64,000 nucleotides of DNA. It comes from Halieaceae bacterium (lineage in GTDB: Bacteria > Pseudomonadota > Gammaproteobacteria > Pseudomonadales > Halieaceae). The DNA is taken from contig CACNSR010000010.1 of NCBI GenBank assembly GCA_902623175.1, positions 29,535 to 93,534 on the forward strand. Reading direction: 5' to 3'. Made by a program: the position numbers and the translations under genes. Below, one piece after another: positions 52,645-63,332 of this stretch; the stretch's first letter is position 1, and every line of letters starts with the position of its first letter. A model generated the notes under the pieces. It was not told the DNA's origin. It worked only from the letters and a program-made list of their open reading frames with translations, and did not search any database.

Positions 52645-54066
52645 TCAGTTGTGCGCGCGCTCGGAGTGCTCCGCCACAATGCCCGTGGCCTGCTCATTCA
52701 GCACATGAATAATGCGCTGTGAGCGACCGTTGACCACTGTGTGCAACAACACCGTCGGGATCGCGACCAACAGACCCAGTACCGTGGTGACCAGTGCGGA
52801 AGAAATACCGCCTGCCATGGCCTTGGGGTCACCCGCACCGAAGATGGTGATTGCCTGGAAGGTAATGATCATGCCCGTCACCGTACCAAGCAGACCCATC
52901 AACGGCGCGACTGCCGCAATGATCTTCAGCAGCGTCAGACCCTGTTCGAGCTTGGGCGTCTCGCTGAGTACGGCCTCGGCCATTTTCAGTTCTAGCGTCT
53001 CGGTATCCATATTGGGGTTGGTCTCGGGAACCTTGAGCACGCGCCCCAGCGGGTTGTCATCACGGGCAGAGCTCGACCTGAGCTGCGAGGACACCTTGCC
53101 GCCCACTGCGGTCAACACGACCAGCCGATAAATAGCCAGAATAAAGGCAAAAGCACCCACCGCCGTAATGGCATAGCCAACGTATCCACCCTGATGCCGA
53201 CGCTCAGAGATGGTCGGGCTGTCAATGATCGCCGCGAGGAACGAGCCCCCGGTCGGACCAGTGGGGTCAATGCCGAACTGTGCCAGACCGGACTGAGAGC
53301 TTGCGAGATCCTGAGCCTGAGAATTGAAGCCACCGCCGGGCTGACGGGGCAACTCTGCGAGCTTGTCAACATTGAATGATAGATAGTTGCCGGCGGTATC
53401 CACGATATTGAAGGCACCGACTCGCACCACCTCGCGCTCGCTGAGCTCACCAGAAGGTGTTGCGACTTGCGCCGTGAACCGGCTGACTTCGCCTTGCTCA
53501 CGGATCTCGCGCAGCAGTTCAAACCAAACTCGCTCGATCTCCTCAATGCTCGGCAGCTGGTCAGAGCCGGACATCTTGGCGATCAAATCCTTGAGAAAGC
53601 CCTCTCGGCCTGGATACTCGGAGCTGACGAGCGACACCTCAACGTTGGACGCGAGGTCGCCTGAGGCCGCCGTGAGGTGACCGAAGAGCTCGGAGAGCGT
53701 ACCCAAGCGCTCGCGCAACTGTTCCTGCTTCGCAGCAATCAGCAGCTCGTTTTGTTCAAACTGCTTCTCGAGTCTCGCTGAGCGGCGTTCCTCTCGCCTT
53801 CGCTCTTCCTCTGCGCGCTTCAGCGCGGCAGCCTGATTGGCCTTGTCTTGGGTAAAACGAGCTTCTCGGGCAGCGTTTTCAGAGGAGGCTCGCGCCTGAC
53901 CCCGCTTGACCAGGTTCAGCAGTTGGTCGAGGTTCTCAGCGGCAATCTCCTGAGGCGTCGGGGGGGGCGGTGCTTCCGCGTCAGCTTCCTCCTGAGCATA
54001 GGCCAGGGGTGCGATCAGAGTGCTCGCCAGTAAAATGGCAGATACTTTCAGCAGTTGAGAACGCAT
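52645..54066 (-). CDS. TtpC-like ExbB protein with periplasmic coiled-coil extension
   Basis: 473 aa. A signal peptide (MRSQLLKVSAILLASTLIAP) precedes a long charged coiled coil (about 55-130, RAEEERRREERRSARLEKQF). The C-terminal half holds membrane helices and the ExbB core (KIIAAVAPLMGLLGTVTGMI, then ALVTTVLGLLVAIPTVLLHT). This matches the TtpC component of TonB2-type systems. It follows the DUF3450 gene by one base. Confidence 0.88.
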   Translation of the reverse strand: MRSQLLKVSAILLASTLIAPLAYAQEEADAEAPPPPTPQEIAAENLDQLLNLVKRGQARASSENAAREARFTQDKANQAAALKRAEEERRREERRSARLEKQFEQNELLIAAKQEQLRERLGTLSELFGHLTAASGDLASNVEVSLVSSEYPGREGFLKDLIAKMSGSDQLPSIEEIERVWFELLREIREQGEVSRFTAQVATPSGELSEREVVRVGAFNIVDTAGNYLSFNVDKLAELPRQPGGGFNSQAQDLASSQSGLAQFGIDPTGPTGGSFLAAIIDSPTISERRHQGGYVGYAITAVGAFAFILAIYRLVVLTAVGGKVSSQLRSSSARDDNPLGRVLKVPETNPNMDTETLELKMAEAVLSETPKLEQGLTLLKIIAAVAPLMGLLGTVTGMIITFQAITIFGAGDPKAMAGGISSALVTTVLGLLVAIPTVLLHTVVNGRSQRIIHVLNEQATGIVAEHSERAHN

Positions 54067-54067
54067 T

Positions 54068-54838
54068 TCAGTTCGCCTCCGGCGCAGATACAGGCATGTT
54101 CAAGAGCTCAATCGTCGCCTGCTTCTTGGCGATTCGAACCCCTTTGCGAACGGCAGCGGCATAATCGCCAGCTGACAGCTCTTCCCAACTTTGGGAATCT
54201 TTATTCCAGGCACCGGTTTCGGCGCCATCTGTGCTTTGGTAAACCAGCGCGACGCGGCCAATACGCAAAATATCGACTTCTCGGTCGGAACCACCCAGCT
54301 CAATCGTGTCGGTGTAGGCCTCAATACCGCGGCCGTACTGCAGTTCAATCGAGTAAAGCTCCAGTACCTGACGGAACGCCTCGGCGGAGGTCACGTCGGA
54401 GCGGTCCATGTTGGCCCGCACCGCCTCGATGTTGCCCAGGCGGGTATCGAGATCAAACGGCATGTCGAGATTGATAAACTGCTCCAGACCATCGAGCATG
54501 CGCGTAACCAGCGGTGGGATCTGCCGCTGAATCACCGACGCTTCGGCAATCGAGGCATCGATATTCCGGATGCGCTTCTCCTGGTTGGCTATCTGTCGCT
54601 CCAGACGAGCGTTATACACCTTCAGTCCGTCTACCTGCTTCATTACTGTCTTGTAATCAGACAGCAGGCTGGCGGTTTCGTCAGCCAGACGGTCAATCTT
54701 GGCTTGTGACGCCCTGGCCGATGCTGTGCGCTGCTTGCCGACCTCAACAATAGGATCGATAGACTGTGCTCCCGCAATGGACGCACCGCCGCAGATGCAT
54801 ATCGCCGCCAGCAGGGTTTTCAATCGAGTCGTAGTCAT
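54068..54838 (-). CDS. DUF3450 periplasmic protein of the TonB2-type cluster
   Basis: 256 aa from the ATG at 54838, which follows AAGAGGAAG; an upstream ATG at 54865 would put that site inside the gene. A signal peptide (AAICICGGASIAGAQS) precedes a coiled-coil domain (about 30-110) and a globular C-terminal part (RQVLELYSIELQYGRGIEAY, GRVALVYQSTDGAETGAWNK). DUF3450 genes regularly start ExbB/ExbD/TonB clusters; the exact role is not known to me. Confidence 0.85.
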   Translation of the reverse strand: MTTTRLKTLLAAICICGGASIAGAQSIDPIVEVGKQRTASARASQAKIDRLADETASLLSDYKTVMKQVDGLKVYNARLERQIANQEKRIRNIDASIAEASVIQRQIPPLVTRMLDGLEQFINLDMPFDLDTRLGNIEAVRANMDRSDVTSAEAFRQVLELYSIELQYGRGIEAYTDTIELGGSDREVDILRIGRVALVYQSTDGAETGAWNKDSQSWEELSAGDYAAAVRKGVRIAKKQATIELLNMPVSAPEAN

Positions 54839-55026
54839 GGGGTTGATACTTCCTCTTAAAAGCAAATCAGAATAAGAGCACCGTCAAGCGGGCCCTCACT
54901 GAATCTAAGTCAGTGGCTTTTTATTAAATGGATCGCCATCCAACAGTGGGGGAGGGAATTTACCGTGTACGTTTCGGCAACGCAAATGGTTTCATGGCTT
55001 CGTGTGGGGCTTTTATCGCCCATTCA

Positions 55027-55566
55027 TCACCCGTTTGAAGGCGGTGTTAGTTCGACAACGGTAAAGGCATGGCTGTTGCCCCCCTCAGCGGCATAGTGGC
55101 CCGTCTCGACTTCCCGCCAGCCGGCCAATAAATCGAGGTCAAAAACCACGTCTCCTGCCACTTGGCCCAGCACACGGGTCAACAGCACCTTATCGGCTCT
55201 GGGCAGCGCCAGACGGTAAATTTCGGCGCCACCCACCACCATTACAGCATCTGCCCCGTCAATCAGCGCCTGCTCAAACGCCCGCTCCATGGCCTCTTCC
55301 AGCGTGTAGCAGGTCAACACCCCTTCGTGGTGCCAGGACGCGTCCCGGGTGATCACGATATTGCGCCGTCCCGGGAGCGGGAAACCCACGCTCTCAAAAG
55401 TTTTACGGCCCATGATGACAGGTCGTCCTATCGTCGTGCGCTTGAAGTGCTGCAGATCGTCCGGCAGCTCCCATGGCAACGCATCGCCCCGGCCAATGAC
55501 GCCGTTTTCAGCCGCCGCCATTACCAGCACAACGGGCAAATCGTTTTCAGAGCGCTGACCTGTCAT
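55027..55566 (-). CDS. folA: Dihydrofolate reductase FolA
   Basis: 179 aa. It reduces dihydrofolate to tetrahydrofolate with [25 protein letters not shown] contains the catalytic acid (Asp) and Trp loop; [20 protein letters not shown] and [20 protein letters not shown] are the NADPH-binding and C-terminal motifs. It overlaps thyA by 4 bases, coupling the enzymes that produce and recycle dihydrofolate. Confidence 0.95.
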   Translation of the reverse strand: MTGQRSENDLPVVLVMAAAENGVIGRGDALPWELPDDLQHFKRTTIGRPVIMGRKTFESVGFPLPGRRNIVITRDASWHHEGVLTCYTLEEAMERAFEQALIDGADAVMVVGGAEIYRLALPRADKVLLTRVLGQVAGDVVFDLDLLAGWREVETGHYAAEGGNSHAFTVVELTPPSNG

Positions 55567-56396
55567 ATCGCCACCGGCGCCGGGATGTTGGGGGCAGGAT
55601 CGTAACCCGTTAGCTGGAAGTCCTCGAATCGGTAGGCATAAATAGAATCCGGTTTTCTGAGTATCTTTAGCGACGGCAACGCCCTCGGGGTTCGCCTCAG
55701 TTGAGTGCTGACCTGATCGCCGTGGTTGCTGTAGAGGTGCGCGTCACCCAATGACACCACCACCTCTCCCACCGTCAGCTCGCACTGCTGTGCCAGCATA
55801 TGAACCAGCAGCGCCACCGAAGCAACGTTAAAAGGCAGGCCTAAAAAGACATCGCTTGAACGGATATAAAGCTGCGCGGACAGCGCGCCGCGCCCCACAT
55901 AAAACTGGTAGAGGAGATGGCAAGGCGGCAACGCCATGCGCCCTGCACGGACGTTCTCCTGCGGACTCACGGTCTCATCCGGCAGGTATTCGACGTTCCA
56001 GGCATGAAACAGAATGCGGCGGCTCTCTGGGCGGCGCTTCAGGCAATCCACAACGTAATCAATCTGATTGATACTGCCACCGTCCCGGGTAGGCCACGCG
56101 TGCCACTGCGCACCATACAGCGGGCCCAGGTCGCCCTCTTCGGTCGCCCACTCATCCCAGATACTGACGCCATTTTCTCGCAGCCATTGGGTGTTGGTAT
56201 CGCCGCTCAAAAACCAAATCAGTTCGTTGACGACGCTTTTAAAATGCACCTGCTTGGTGGTCAGGATGGGAAACCCTGCCGTGAGGTCGAATCGCAATTG
56301 ACGCCCAAACACCGAGCGAGTGCCCGTACCGGTGCGATCACCGCGGTCTATTCCGCTGTCGCGAATATCTTTTAGTAAGTCGAGATACGCCTGCAT
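55563..56396 (-). CDS. thyA: Thymidylate synthase ThyA
   Basis: 277 aa. It methylates dUMP to dTMP using methylene-tetrahydrofolate. The active-site Cys is in [34 protein letters not shown] and [10 protein letters not shown] are conserved. It starts 7 bases after lgt and overlaps folA. Confidence 0.96.
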   Translation of the reverse strand: MQAYLDLLKDIRDSGIDRGDRTGTGTRSVFGRQLRFDLTAGFPILTTKQVHFKSVVNELIWFLSGDTNTQWLRENGVSIWDEWATEEGDLGPLYGAQWHAWPTRDGGSINQIDYVVDCLKRRPESRRILFHAWNVEYLPDETVSPQENVRAGRMALPPCHLLYQFYVGRGALSAQLYIRSSDVFLGLPFNVASVALLVHMLAQQCELTVGEVVVSLGDAHLYSNHGDQVSTQLRRTPRALPSLKILRKPDSIYAYRFEDFQLTGYDPAPNIPAPVAI

Positions 56397-56403
56397 AGCA
56401 GCC

Positions 56404-57192
56404 TCATCGGTTGTAAGGGCGATAAGCCCAGTAAAGTAGACACAGTCCGGCGATCAGCATGGGCACACACAGCAGCTGCCCGCGTGTCATCCAGCCCAAA
56501 GCGTCGAAACCAATATGCGCATCGGGCTGGCGAAAAAACTCCGCGGTGAACCGGAGAACTCCGTAGCCCATCAGGAAAACAGCTGATACCGCCCAGGCGG
56601 GCCGGGGCCTGCGGCTAAACCACAGCAATACCAAAAACAGCAAACACCCCTCCAGCGCGAACTGGTAAAGCTGGGAAGGATGGCGTGCCAGTGCCAGCGG
56701 GTCGCTGGGGAATATCATGGCCCAGGGCACGTCGGTGGGCCTGCCCCATAACTCTTGGCCAATAAAGTTGCCGAGTCTCCCCAGCGCCAAACCCATCGGC
56801 GTCAACGGTGCGACAAAATCCATCAGCCGGCCCCACTGAATGTTGTGCTGGCGGGCAAAAAAGGCCATGGCCGCCAACACGCCGAGAAGACCGCCATGAA
56901 AAGCCATGCCACCCTCCCAGACGCGAAACAGCCAAAGTGGGTCAGACGCCAGCCGCTCAAAGCCATAGAAAAGGGCGTATCCCACGCGCCCGCCCAGCAC
57001 CACGCCGATCGCCGCATAAAAAATGAGATCATCGACTTGGTCTCTTTTTAAAGGCAAATAGGGCTGCACGCTTCGCAGGCGCGCCAACCACCAGGCAAAT
57101 GCCAGACCACCGATATAGGTGAGGCCATACCAGTGCACTTTGATCGGGCCCAGCGCCACCGCCACCGGATCTATGTCTGGGTAGGGCAGCAC
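56404..57192 (-). CDS. lgt: Prolipoprotein diacylglyceryl transferase Lgt
   Basis: 262 aa, polytopic inner-membrane enzyme that adds diacylglycerol to the lipobox Cys of prolipoproteins such as FlgH and FlgP in this window. The signature is [20 protein letters not shown], with Arg-Leu-Gly-Asn-Phe conserved; [11 protein letters not shown] is also typical. It directly abuts ptsP and lies 7 bases before thyA, the common gammaproteobacterial order. Confidence 0.95.
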   Translation of the reverse strand: MLPYPDIDPVAVALGPIKVHWYGLTYIGGLAFAWWLARLRSVQPYLPLKRDQVDDLIFYAAIGVVLGGRVGYALFYGFERLASDPLWLFRVWEGGMAFHGGLLGVLAAMAFFARQHNIQWGRLMDFVAPLTPMGLALGRLGNFIGQELWGRPTDVPWAMIFPSDPLALARHPSQLYQFALEGCLLFLVLLWFSRRPRPAWAVSAVFLMGYGVLRFTAEFFRQPDAHIGFDALGWMTRGQLLCVPMLIAGLCLLYWAYRPYNR

Positions 57193-59469
57193 CTAAACGG
57201 CACTCCCACGACGCAGGAAAATATCCAGACCGCGATCGCCAAGCGCTTGATCCAAGGCGCTCACCACTTCCTGCGCCGATCTCAGGGGCCGCACGGTTGC
57301 CATTAAGTGTGACAACTCATCGCGGCTGAACGCGCTCAATACCCGCTTGATAACCGATAAGCTCCCCGCATTCATAGACAGTTGATCGAAGCCCATGGCC
57401 ACCAGCAGCGGCGCGGCACGCGGATCTCCCGCCAGCTCCCCGCAAATGCTGACTGATTTATCGTAATGGTGTGCCGCGTCAATAATGTCACGCAAAGCAG
57501 CCAATACAGCAGGATGCAAGGCCTGATATAAATCCGCCACCCGTGCGTTGCCTCGGTCGACAGCGAGCAGATACTGGGTCAAATCATTAGAACCCACTGA
57601 GAGGAAACCCGCTTCTTCCGCCAGCGGACCCGCCAGATAAACCGCAGCAGGCACCTCAATCATCACACCAATAGGGGGCAGCGCCGCACTGAAACCCTCG
57701 CTCATTACCTCGCTGTGGCAACGCAAAATTAACTCTCGCGCAGACCGCAACTCATCTATCGCGGTCACCATAGGGAGCAGAATGCGTAGGTTATCCAGCC
57801 CCTCGTTGGCCTTGAGCATGGCCCGGACCTGCGTTAAGAAAATCTCAGGGTGGTCGAGGGTAACGCGAATGCCCCGCCACCCCAGAAAAGGGTTAGATTC
57901 CTCAATCGGAAAATAGGGCAGCGCCTTGTCGCCACCGATATCCAGTGTGCGCATGGTCACGGGGGAGGGGTGCAAGGCCTCCAGCTGCTCGCGATACAAA
58001 TGACGCTGCTCTTCCTCGCTGGGAAACCGGTCGCGCAACAGGAAACTGACTTCGGTGCGATACAGCCCGACACCCTCTGCACCAAACTCCCGAGCGCGCT
58101 GCACGTCGGCTGCAACCCCCGTATTGACCCACAGCGGCACAGCGTGTCCGTCAGAGGTCGCCGCCGGCTGCTCGGCGAGCGGTGCCAACTCCTCGAAGAG
58201 CGCCTCATCCTCGGCCAGCAATCCCTCGAATCGCGACAGCAAATCGGGGTGTGGATTCACATAAACCCGACCGTTGTAACCATCGACAACCAGCTGACGA
58301 TCGGGCAACTGCTTGAGCGGCAAATCCTCCACGCCCACGACAGCGGGAATACCCATCGCCCTCGCGAGGATAGCAGTATGGCTGTTGGCGCTGCCGCGCA
58401 TCGACACAATGCCGACTAACTTTTCGCGCGGAATCTCTCCCAGCGCAGAGGCGGTGAGCTCCTCAGCCACCAGCACCGTCGCATCGGGATAGTCTACTTC
58501 TTGCCGGTTGGCATCCTGCAGATATCCCAGCACCCGGGTGCCAAGATCGCGGACGTCCACTGCGCGCTCGCGCAAATAAGAGTGCTCCATGCGCTCAAAG
58601 TGACGAATGTGGCGCAGCATGACCCGACTCAGTGCGCCCTGCGCCCACTCACCGGCTTTAATCAATGCCGCCACTTCTCCGCCCAGCGCAGAATCATCCA
58701 GAATACTCAGATAAACCCCAAACAGCGCGCGATCCTCGGGACCCAGTTCTTCCTCGAGGTTCTCAGCAACCTGCTGAATATCGCTGCGCACACTGGCCAG
58801 CGCTTCTCTGAATGCTTTTAGCTCAGCCCTACGATCCGATGATTCCCTGGATGGCACCGTTTGCAAGTCGGCATGGGGCGAAACCCATGCTGCGATACCG
58901 ATACCGATCCCGGAGCACGCGGCCACCCCGGACAGGCGTGCGCCGCCCTCCGCATCCTCTGGCACCATCGCCGACTCCCGAATCACTCCCGCAAGCTCCG
59001 CATGGGCAATGAGGCCTGCCAGCTGCGCTGAGACAGTGATCAGAAAGGCTTCTTCGTCCTCCGAGAACGTGCGGTGATCGCCCTGCTGCACCACCAAGAC
59101 GCCCAGTAGATCGCGCTGATGCACGATGGGTGCACCTAGAAAAGCATTGAAAGGCTCCTCGCCCAGGCCCTCAACCAACTGAAACTGGGGGTGCGCGCTC
59201 GCATCTTCCAGATTCAAAGGTTCTTCGCGGGTGGCAACCCAACCCACCAAACCTTCATCGAAACCCAATCCGAACTGACCAACCTTCTCCGAGTTCAAGC
59301 CCTCGGTCGCGCGAAAGACCAGTTTTTGTGTGGCTTTATCGTGAAGGTAGATCGTGCAAACGTCAGTGCGCATCGCGGCTCTGACCTGAGCGACGATCAG
59401 GGCAAGTACGTCCTCAAGGGAATCCGCAGCGTTCACGTCCTGAATCAGGCGACGCAGCACCTCCAGCAT
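57193..59469 (-). CDS. ptsP: PTS-Ntr enzyme I PtsP
   Basis: 758 aa. An N-terminal GAF domain (about 1-160; TDVCTIYLHDKATQKLVFRA) precedes the enzyme I phosphotransfer modules. The active-site His is in GSANSHTAILARAMGIPAVV; the PEP-binding barrel has DIGGDKALPYFPIEESNPFL and SVGSNDLTQYLLAVDRGNAR. It phosphorylates NPr in the nitrogen PTS. Its ATG overlaps the rppH stop by one base (TAATG). Confidence 0.94.
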   Translation of the reverse strand: MLEVLRRLIQDVNAADSLEDVLALIVAQVRAAMRTDVCTIYLHDKATQKLVFRATEGLNSEKVGQFGLGFDEGLVGWVATREEPLNLEDASAHPQFQLVEGLGEEPFNAFLGAPIVHQRDLLGVLVVQQGDHRTFSEDEEAFLITVSAQLAGLIAHAELAGVIRESAMVPEDAEGGARLSGVAACSGIGIGIAAWVSPHADLQTVPSRESSDRRAELKAFREALASVRSDIQQVAENLEEELGPEDRALFGVYLSILDDSALGGEVAALIKAGEWAQGALSRVMLRHIRHFERMEHSYLRERAVDVRDLGTRVLGYLQDANRQEVDYPDATVLVAEELTASALGEIPREKLVGIVSMRGSANSHTAILARAMGIPAVVGVEDLPLKQLPDRQLVVDGYNGRVYVNPHPDLLSRFEGLLAEDEALFEELAPLAEQPAATSDGHAVPLWVNTGVAADVQRAREFGAEGVGLYRTEVSFLLRDRFPSEEEQRHLYREQLEALHPSPVTMRTLDIGGDKALPYFPIEESNPFLGWRGIRVTLDHPEIFLTQVRAMLKANEGLDNLRILLPMVTAIDELRSARELILRCHSEVMSEGFSAALPPIGVMIEVPAAVYLAGPLAEEAGFLSVGSNDLTQYLLAVDRGNARVADLYQALHPAVLAALRDIIDAAHHYDKSVSICGELAGDPRAAPLLVAMGFDQLSMNAGSLSVIKRVLSAFSRDELSHLMATVRPLRSAQEVVSALDQALGDRGLDIFLRRGSAV

Positions 59470-59981
59470 TAACGCTGCCTCCTGCTTCTGCGCTGGTTGC
59501 GTGACTTGGGCGCCAAACGGCCTGCCAGCTGGCTCAATGCCTGCCGGTACACGGCCTGCTTAAAGTCCACCACGGCTGTCACGGGATACCAGTAACTCAC
59601 CCACTTCCAGTGATCGAACTCAGGGTCATCGTGGGCCGCCAGATCGATATCACTCTCAGAGCCTGTGAGACGAAGCAAAAACCAAATCTGCTTCTGGCCA
59701 ATACAGACGGGGGCCTCGGTTTTGCGGATGAATCGCTCGGGCAGACGATAGTGAAGCCATCCTTGGGTGCGACCCAGCAGGTCCACCGACTCCCGGCGCA
59801 GCCCCACCTCTTCCTCCAGCTCACGGTACATGGCCGCCTCGGGGCTCTCATCACGGTTCATGCCGCCCTGGGGGAACTGCCAAGAGTCGCGGCCATTAAT
59901 GCGACGCCCCCACAAAACCTGGTCCTCGTCATTACAGACCACAATCCCAACATTGGGACGAAAGCCGTCGCGGTCGATCAC
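59469..59981 (-). CDS. rppH: RNA pyrophosphohydrolase RppH
   Basis: 170 aa from a GTG at 59981 ([20 protein letters not shown]). A longer frame to 60173 lies in the region of the divergent gene and is not typical. It removes pyrophosphate from 5'-triphosphate RNA, starting decay. The Nudix box is [20 protein letters not shown] followed by VG. The C-terminal tail is Arg-rich ([10 protein letters not shown]). It is first of rppH-ptsP-lgt-thyA-folA. Confidence 0.93.
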   Translation of the reverse strand: MIDRDGFRPNVGIVVCNDEDQVLWGRRINGRDSWQFPQGGMNRDESPEAAMYRELEEEVGLRRESVDLLGRTQGWLHYRLPERFIRKTEAPVCIGQKQIWFLLRLTGSESDIDLAAHDDPEFDHWKWVSYWYPVTAVVDFKQAVYRQALSQLAGRLAPKSRNQRRSRRQR

Positions 59982-60141
59982 GCGTTCTTTGTCTTCTGCT
60001 TGCTCCAAGATCGCTTTCCGGAAGTTGATCAGATATTGGCCCGGGATTGAGACACAGACCCGCAGTCCGTATTCTTCCACACATCCTCCTTCGACGGCAC
60101 GTGGGGAGACATCTTTCTTCGATAGCGAATCGGGCCACCCT

Positions 60142-60801
60142 ATGTCACTGGCAATTTTTGACCTAGACAACACGCTGCTGGCGGGCGACTCCGATCACCG
60201 ATGGGGGGAGTTTCTGTGCGATGCCGGCTTAACCAATGCCGACTCTTTTCGCCAGAAAAACGACGCGTTTTACGCCGATTACCAGGCCGGTAGACTCGAC
60301 ATGACGGCCTATCTCGACTTTGTGCTCGAACCGCTAACCGGAATGACGCGCTCCGCCGTCAGGTCACTACAGCGTCAGTTCGTTTCAGAGTACGTCGAGC
60401 CGATGCTACTCGACAAAGCATTTGCACTCCTTAACGAGCACCGCATTAAGGGGGATACGCTGCTTATGATGACTGCCACTCACACTGTGGTGGCCGAGCC
60501 AGTGGCGGCGAGGCTGGGTTTTGAGCACTGGCTTGGCAGCGGGGTCGGCGTGCTGGACGAATGCTATACCGGTAAAGCCGAGGGCAGTCCCTGCTTTAGG
60601 GAAGGCAAGGTCAGTCAGCTCGCCGCTTGGCGGCAACTCCACCCCGAGGCCGGAGAGCCGACGGACAGCTGGTTCTACTCTGATTCTCACAATGATCTGC
60701 CGCTATTGAGTGCTGTGGGGCATCCCGTCGCCGTAGACCCCGACGACACCCTGCGCGCGCACGCCGAAGCACACCAATGGCCAATCTTGTCACTGCGCTA
60801 G
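60142..60801 (+). CDS. HAD-IB family phosphatase (SerB-like)
   Basis: 219 aa from the ATG at 60142 ([20 protein letters not shown]). Motif I is DLDNT; motif II is TLLMMTAT; motif III/IV is [10 protein letters not shown]. It belongs to the HAD-IB group that includes phosphoserine phosphatase-like and other small-molecule phosphatases; substrate unknown. It is divergent from rppH, a common pairing. A longer frame upstream would overlap rppH and is rejected. Confidence 0.9.
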   Translation: MSLAIFDLDNTLLAGDSDHRWGEFLCDAGLTNADSFRQKNDAFYADYQAGRLDMTAYLDFVLEPLTGMTRSAVRSLQRQFVSEYVEPMLLDKAFALLNEHRIKGDTLLMMTATHTVVAEPVAARLGFEHWLGSGVGVLDECYTGKAEGSPCFREGKVSQLAAWRQLHPEAGEPTDSWFYSDSHNDLPLLSAVGHPVAVDPDDTLRAHAEAHQWPILSLR

Positions 60802-60913
60802 CACCAGAAACATCTGGGATGAGAGGCGATTCACTGGCCGCGGCAACAGCAGTGACTGTCAACCGCTCTGCCTTGGTGAGGTAAAAGCTCAGCGCACGCC
60901 GCAACAATCAAGC

Positions 60914-62101
60914 TTAGCTAAGCGCCTGCCCCATGAACCACCGTTTCAGCCAGGCCTGTTGGTCCACCAGGCCCAGTCCGATATTGCGCGCAATAACCGT
61001 CAGCGGATTCCGGCTGCCAAAACCGCGCTTGAATCCTTCCATCGCCACCATCATGGCGAGATTTTCGGTCTTTCGCTGGCGCTGATAGCGCTTTAGTGCG
61101 ACCGGGCTGTCGATCGCCAAACCTTTGGCTTTGCCCGCGGTCAACTCTTCGGCCAGCACCCTGACATCACTGAGGCCCAGATTGATGCCCTGGCCTGCGA
61201 GCGGATGAAGGCTGTGCGCCGCATCGGCCACCAGCACCAAACCTTCATCGATATAGTCAACTGCATGAGACTGCCTGAGGGGGAAGCTTGCTCTCGGGCC
61301 GACGGCCTCAGCCCGAGGCCCGTCATCCCCCAGCGCCCGATTCAGCGCCGACACAAATGCCTCATCTGGCAACGACGCGATTGGCTCGTGCTGCAACTCA
61401 TCCAGCGACCAGACGATGGCCACTTTATCCGCGTCCGCCAGCGGCAACAAAGCGAGCGGACCGGTATCAAGAAAAGCCTGCCAGCAGGCGTGCTGATGAT
61501 GGCATGCCAGTGTCACGGTGCCCACGATAGCGCTCTGCTCGTAGCTCCAATCGCGCGTGGGCATGGCCGCCCAATCCCGTACTCGCGAACGCGCACCATC
61601 CGCCCCTACGGTGAGGGGCGCGCAAAAGGTCGAGCCATCCTCGCAGTTAATTTCCCAGCCGGAATCAGTGGGCGCCATGTCCTCCATGGCGCAGTCCCAA
61701 AGCACTTCAACGCCCGGACAGGTCTCTGCACACTGCAACAGCGCCTGCAGCGTCAGCCGATTTTCAACGATATATCCAAGATAGGGGGCTTTGACCTCGC
61801 TGGCGTCGAAGCCAATGCGGCCGCTGCCGTGACCGTCCCACACCTTCATGCGGGTATAACAACCGGTGCGATCGCCAGGTATGGCTGACCATGCACCCAG
61901 CCTTTCCAGAAAATCTATCGACGCCGGGGTAAGTGCACTGACGCGCAGGTCCCAGTCCGCAATTGCTCTGTCGGCCGGGGGTGGCGGCGGACGCTTCGCG
62001 CCATCGATCACCGTGACACAGAATCCCTCTCGCCCAAGCGCGGTCGCCAGCGACAGACCGGCGACCCCTGCGCCGACAATGAGGATATCGGGATGTGTCA
62101 T
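60914..62101 (-). CDS. FAD-dependent ubiquinone-biosynthesis hydroxylase (UbiI/VisC type)
   Basis: 395 aa from the ATG at 62101; a longer frame would run deep into the upstream gene. N-terminal FAD fold: THPDILIVGAGVAGLSLATA. The C-terminal FAD motif is GLVLVADAAHSLHPLAGQGI, then NLGLSDVRVLAEEL. It is one of two related hydroxylases in a row, 16 bases after ubiH; by position it is most likely UbiI/VisC (C5 hydroxylation), but UbiF cannot be excluded. Confidence 0.85.
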   Translation of the reverse strand: MTHPDILIVGAGVAGLSLATALGREGFCVTVIDGAKRPPPPPADRAIADWDLRVSALTPASIDFLERLGAWSAIPGDRTGCYTRMKVWDGHGSGRIGFDASEVKAPYLGYIVENRLTLQALLQCAETCPGVEVLWDCAMEDMAPTDSGWEINCEDGSTFCAPLTVGADGARSRVRDWAAMPTRDWSYEQSAIVGTVTLACHHQHACWQAFLDTGPLALLPLADADKVAIVWSLDELQHEPIASLPDEAFVSALNRALGDDGPRAEAVGPRASFPLRQSHAVDYIDEGLVLVADAAHSLHPLAGQGINLGLSDVRVLAEELTAGKAKGLAIDSPVALKRYQRQRKTENLAMMVAMEGFKRGFGSRNPLTVIARNIGLGLVDQQAWLKRWFMGQALS

Positions 62102-62117
62102 CGCCCGCTCAGCCTGC

Positions 62118-63332
62118 TCAACCGAGAGCGTTGCCGGCACTGCGCTGACCGATGCCCAGGTTGGCAACCCGAGCGCGCGCCGCGGGAACCAAGTCGAGCA
62201 GAACCAGCGACAGATTTCTCGGTGCATCAAGCAGTGGACCCCGGCGATTGAAAAGCGTCGCGAGCAGGTCCGTGCTGCGTGTGATGAAGTGCTGCTCATC
62301 AGTTGCCTGCTCAAGGTAGCGCTTCAGACTGCCCAATTGGCCAATGGGCTGACCTTCGCGCACCGCGATCGCCAGCGCGGATGCCAACAGATCCGCCTCT
62401 CGTAGCGACAGGTTGAGGCCCTGGCCTGCCACAGGGTGCAGTGTGTGCGCGGCATTCCCCACCAAAAGAAAGCCTGACCGATATTGCTCAGAAGCAATCA
62501 AGCGCAGCAGCGGCCACTGGCTGCGCTGACCCACATCGCTAACTCGGCCGAGTCGCCAGCCAAAAGCATTCTGAAACGCGGAGATAAAGGTCTCGTTCTC
62601 CAAGCTAATCAGAGTTTCAATTTCCTTATCCGGTACCGACCACACCACATTAAAACGTTGCTCTGATCGCGCCAGGGAGGGCAGTGGCAGCACCGCCAGG
62701 GGACCATGGGGTGTGAAGCGCTCGAAGGCGCGCCCCCGCTGCACCCCGGGAAAGCTCGCATTAAACACCACCGCGTGATTGCCCGTGGGCCGCTCTTCCA
62801 CGCCGATACCTAACTCCTCAAACCAGTCCTTGGCGACGCCCGCCGCGAGCAGCACCAGATCTGCAGTGAGTCGGCCACCCTCGTCGATTAGCACAGCAGG
62901 CTTCTCTGCACTAGTCGCCAGCGAAACACAGCGGACAGGCGCGCGGACGTTCACCCCCAGTTGTTCGGCGCGCGCCAGCAGTGCCCGACCCAGTTCGTGA
63001 TTTTCCACCACGTAACCCAGTGCCGGCACGTCGAGCTCTTCGGCCGTCATCAGAGCACTACCAAAATGCCCGCGATGCGACACATGAATATCGCTTATCG
63101 CGCCGGTGTAGGATCTCAGCGAAGACCAAAGGTCCCAGCGCTTTAAAAGCTCAACAGAGTGAAGGTTCAGCGCTGAGCCCCGGGTGTCCATGGGGTTGGG
63201 TGTTCCCGATCGAAAGGGATGCGCCTCCAGCAACGTGACATCCAAGGTTGGGGCTGCTGTTGCCAGCGCAATAGCAAACGAGAGGCCTGCGAGACCTCCT
63301 CCGAGAATCAGGACCCGCTGCCCGTCGCTCAT
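62118..63332 (-). CDS. ubiH: 2-octaprenyl-6-methoxyphenyl hydroxylase UbiH
   Basis: 404 aa. FAD monooxygenase of ubiquinone biosynthesis. QRVLILGGGLAGLSFAIALA is the dinucleotide fold, DTRGSALNLHSVELLKRWDL follows, and GFLLVGNAAHTLHPVAGQGL is the C-terminal FAD motif. It overlaps the end of pepP by 4 bases, and the pepP-ubiH-ubiI order is the usual one in gammaproteobacteria. Confidence 0.9.
   Translation of the reverse strand: MSDGQRVLILGGGLAGLSFAIALATAAPTLDVTLLEAHPFRSGTPNPMDTRGSALNLHSVELLKRWDLWSSLRSYTGAISDIHVSHRGHFGSALMTAEELDVPALGYVVENHELGRALLARAEQLGVNVRAPVRCVSLATSAEKPAVLIDEGGRLTADLVLLAAGVAKDWFEELGIGVEERPTGNHAVVFNASFPGVQRGRAFERFTPHGPLAVLPLPSLARSEQRFNVVWSVPDKEIETLISLENETFISAFQNAFGWRLGRVSDVGQRSQWPLLRLIASEQYRSGFLLVGNAAHTLHPVAGQGLNLSLREADLLASALAIAVREGQPIGQLGSLKRYLEQATDEQHFITRSTDLLATLFNRRGPLLDAPRNLSLVLLDLVPAARARVANLGIGQRSAGNALG

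Noticed and set aside
54897..54925. CACTGA/TCAGTG hairpin followed by a T-run between folA and the DUF3450 gene
   Set aside because: The T-run is on the plus strand, but the flanking genes are both on the minus strand and no plus-strand gene lies upstream; function unclear.
59982..60173. N-terminal extension of RppH by 64 residues
   Set aside because: RppH family members start at the VIDxxGFRPNVG segment; the extension overlaps the start of the divergent HAD gene.
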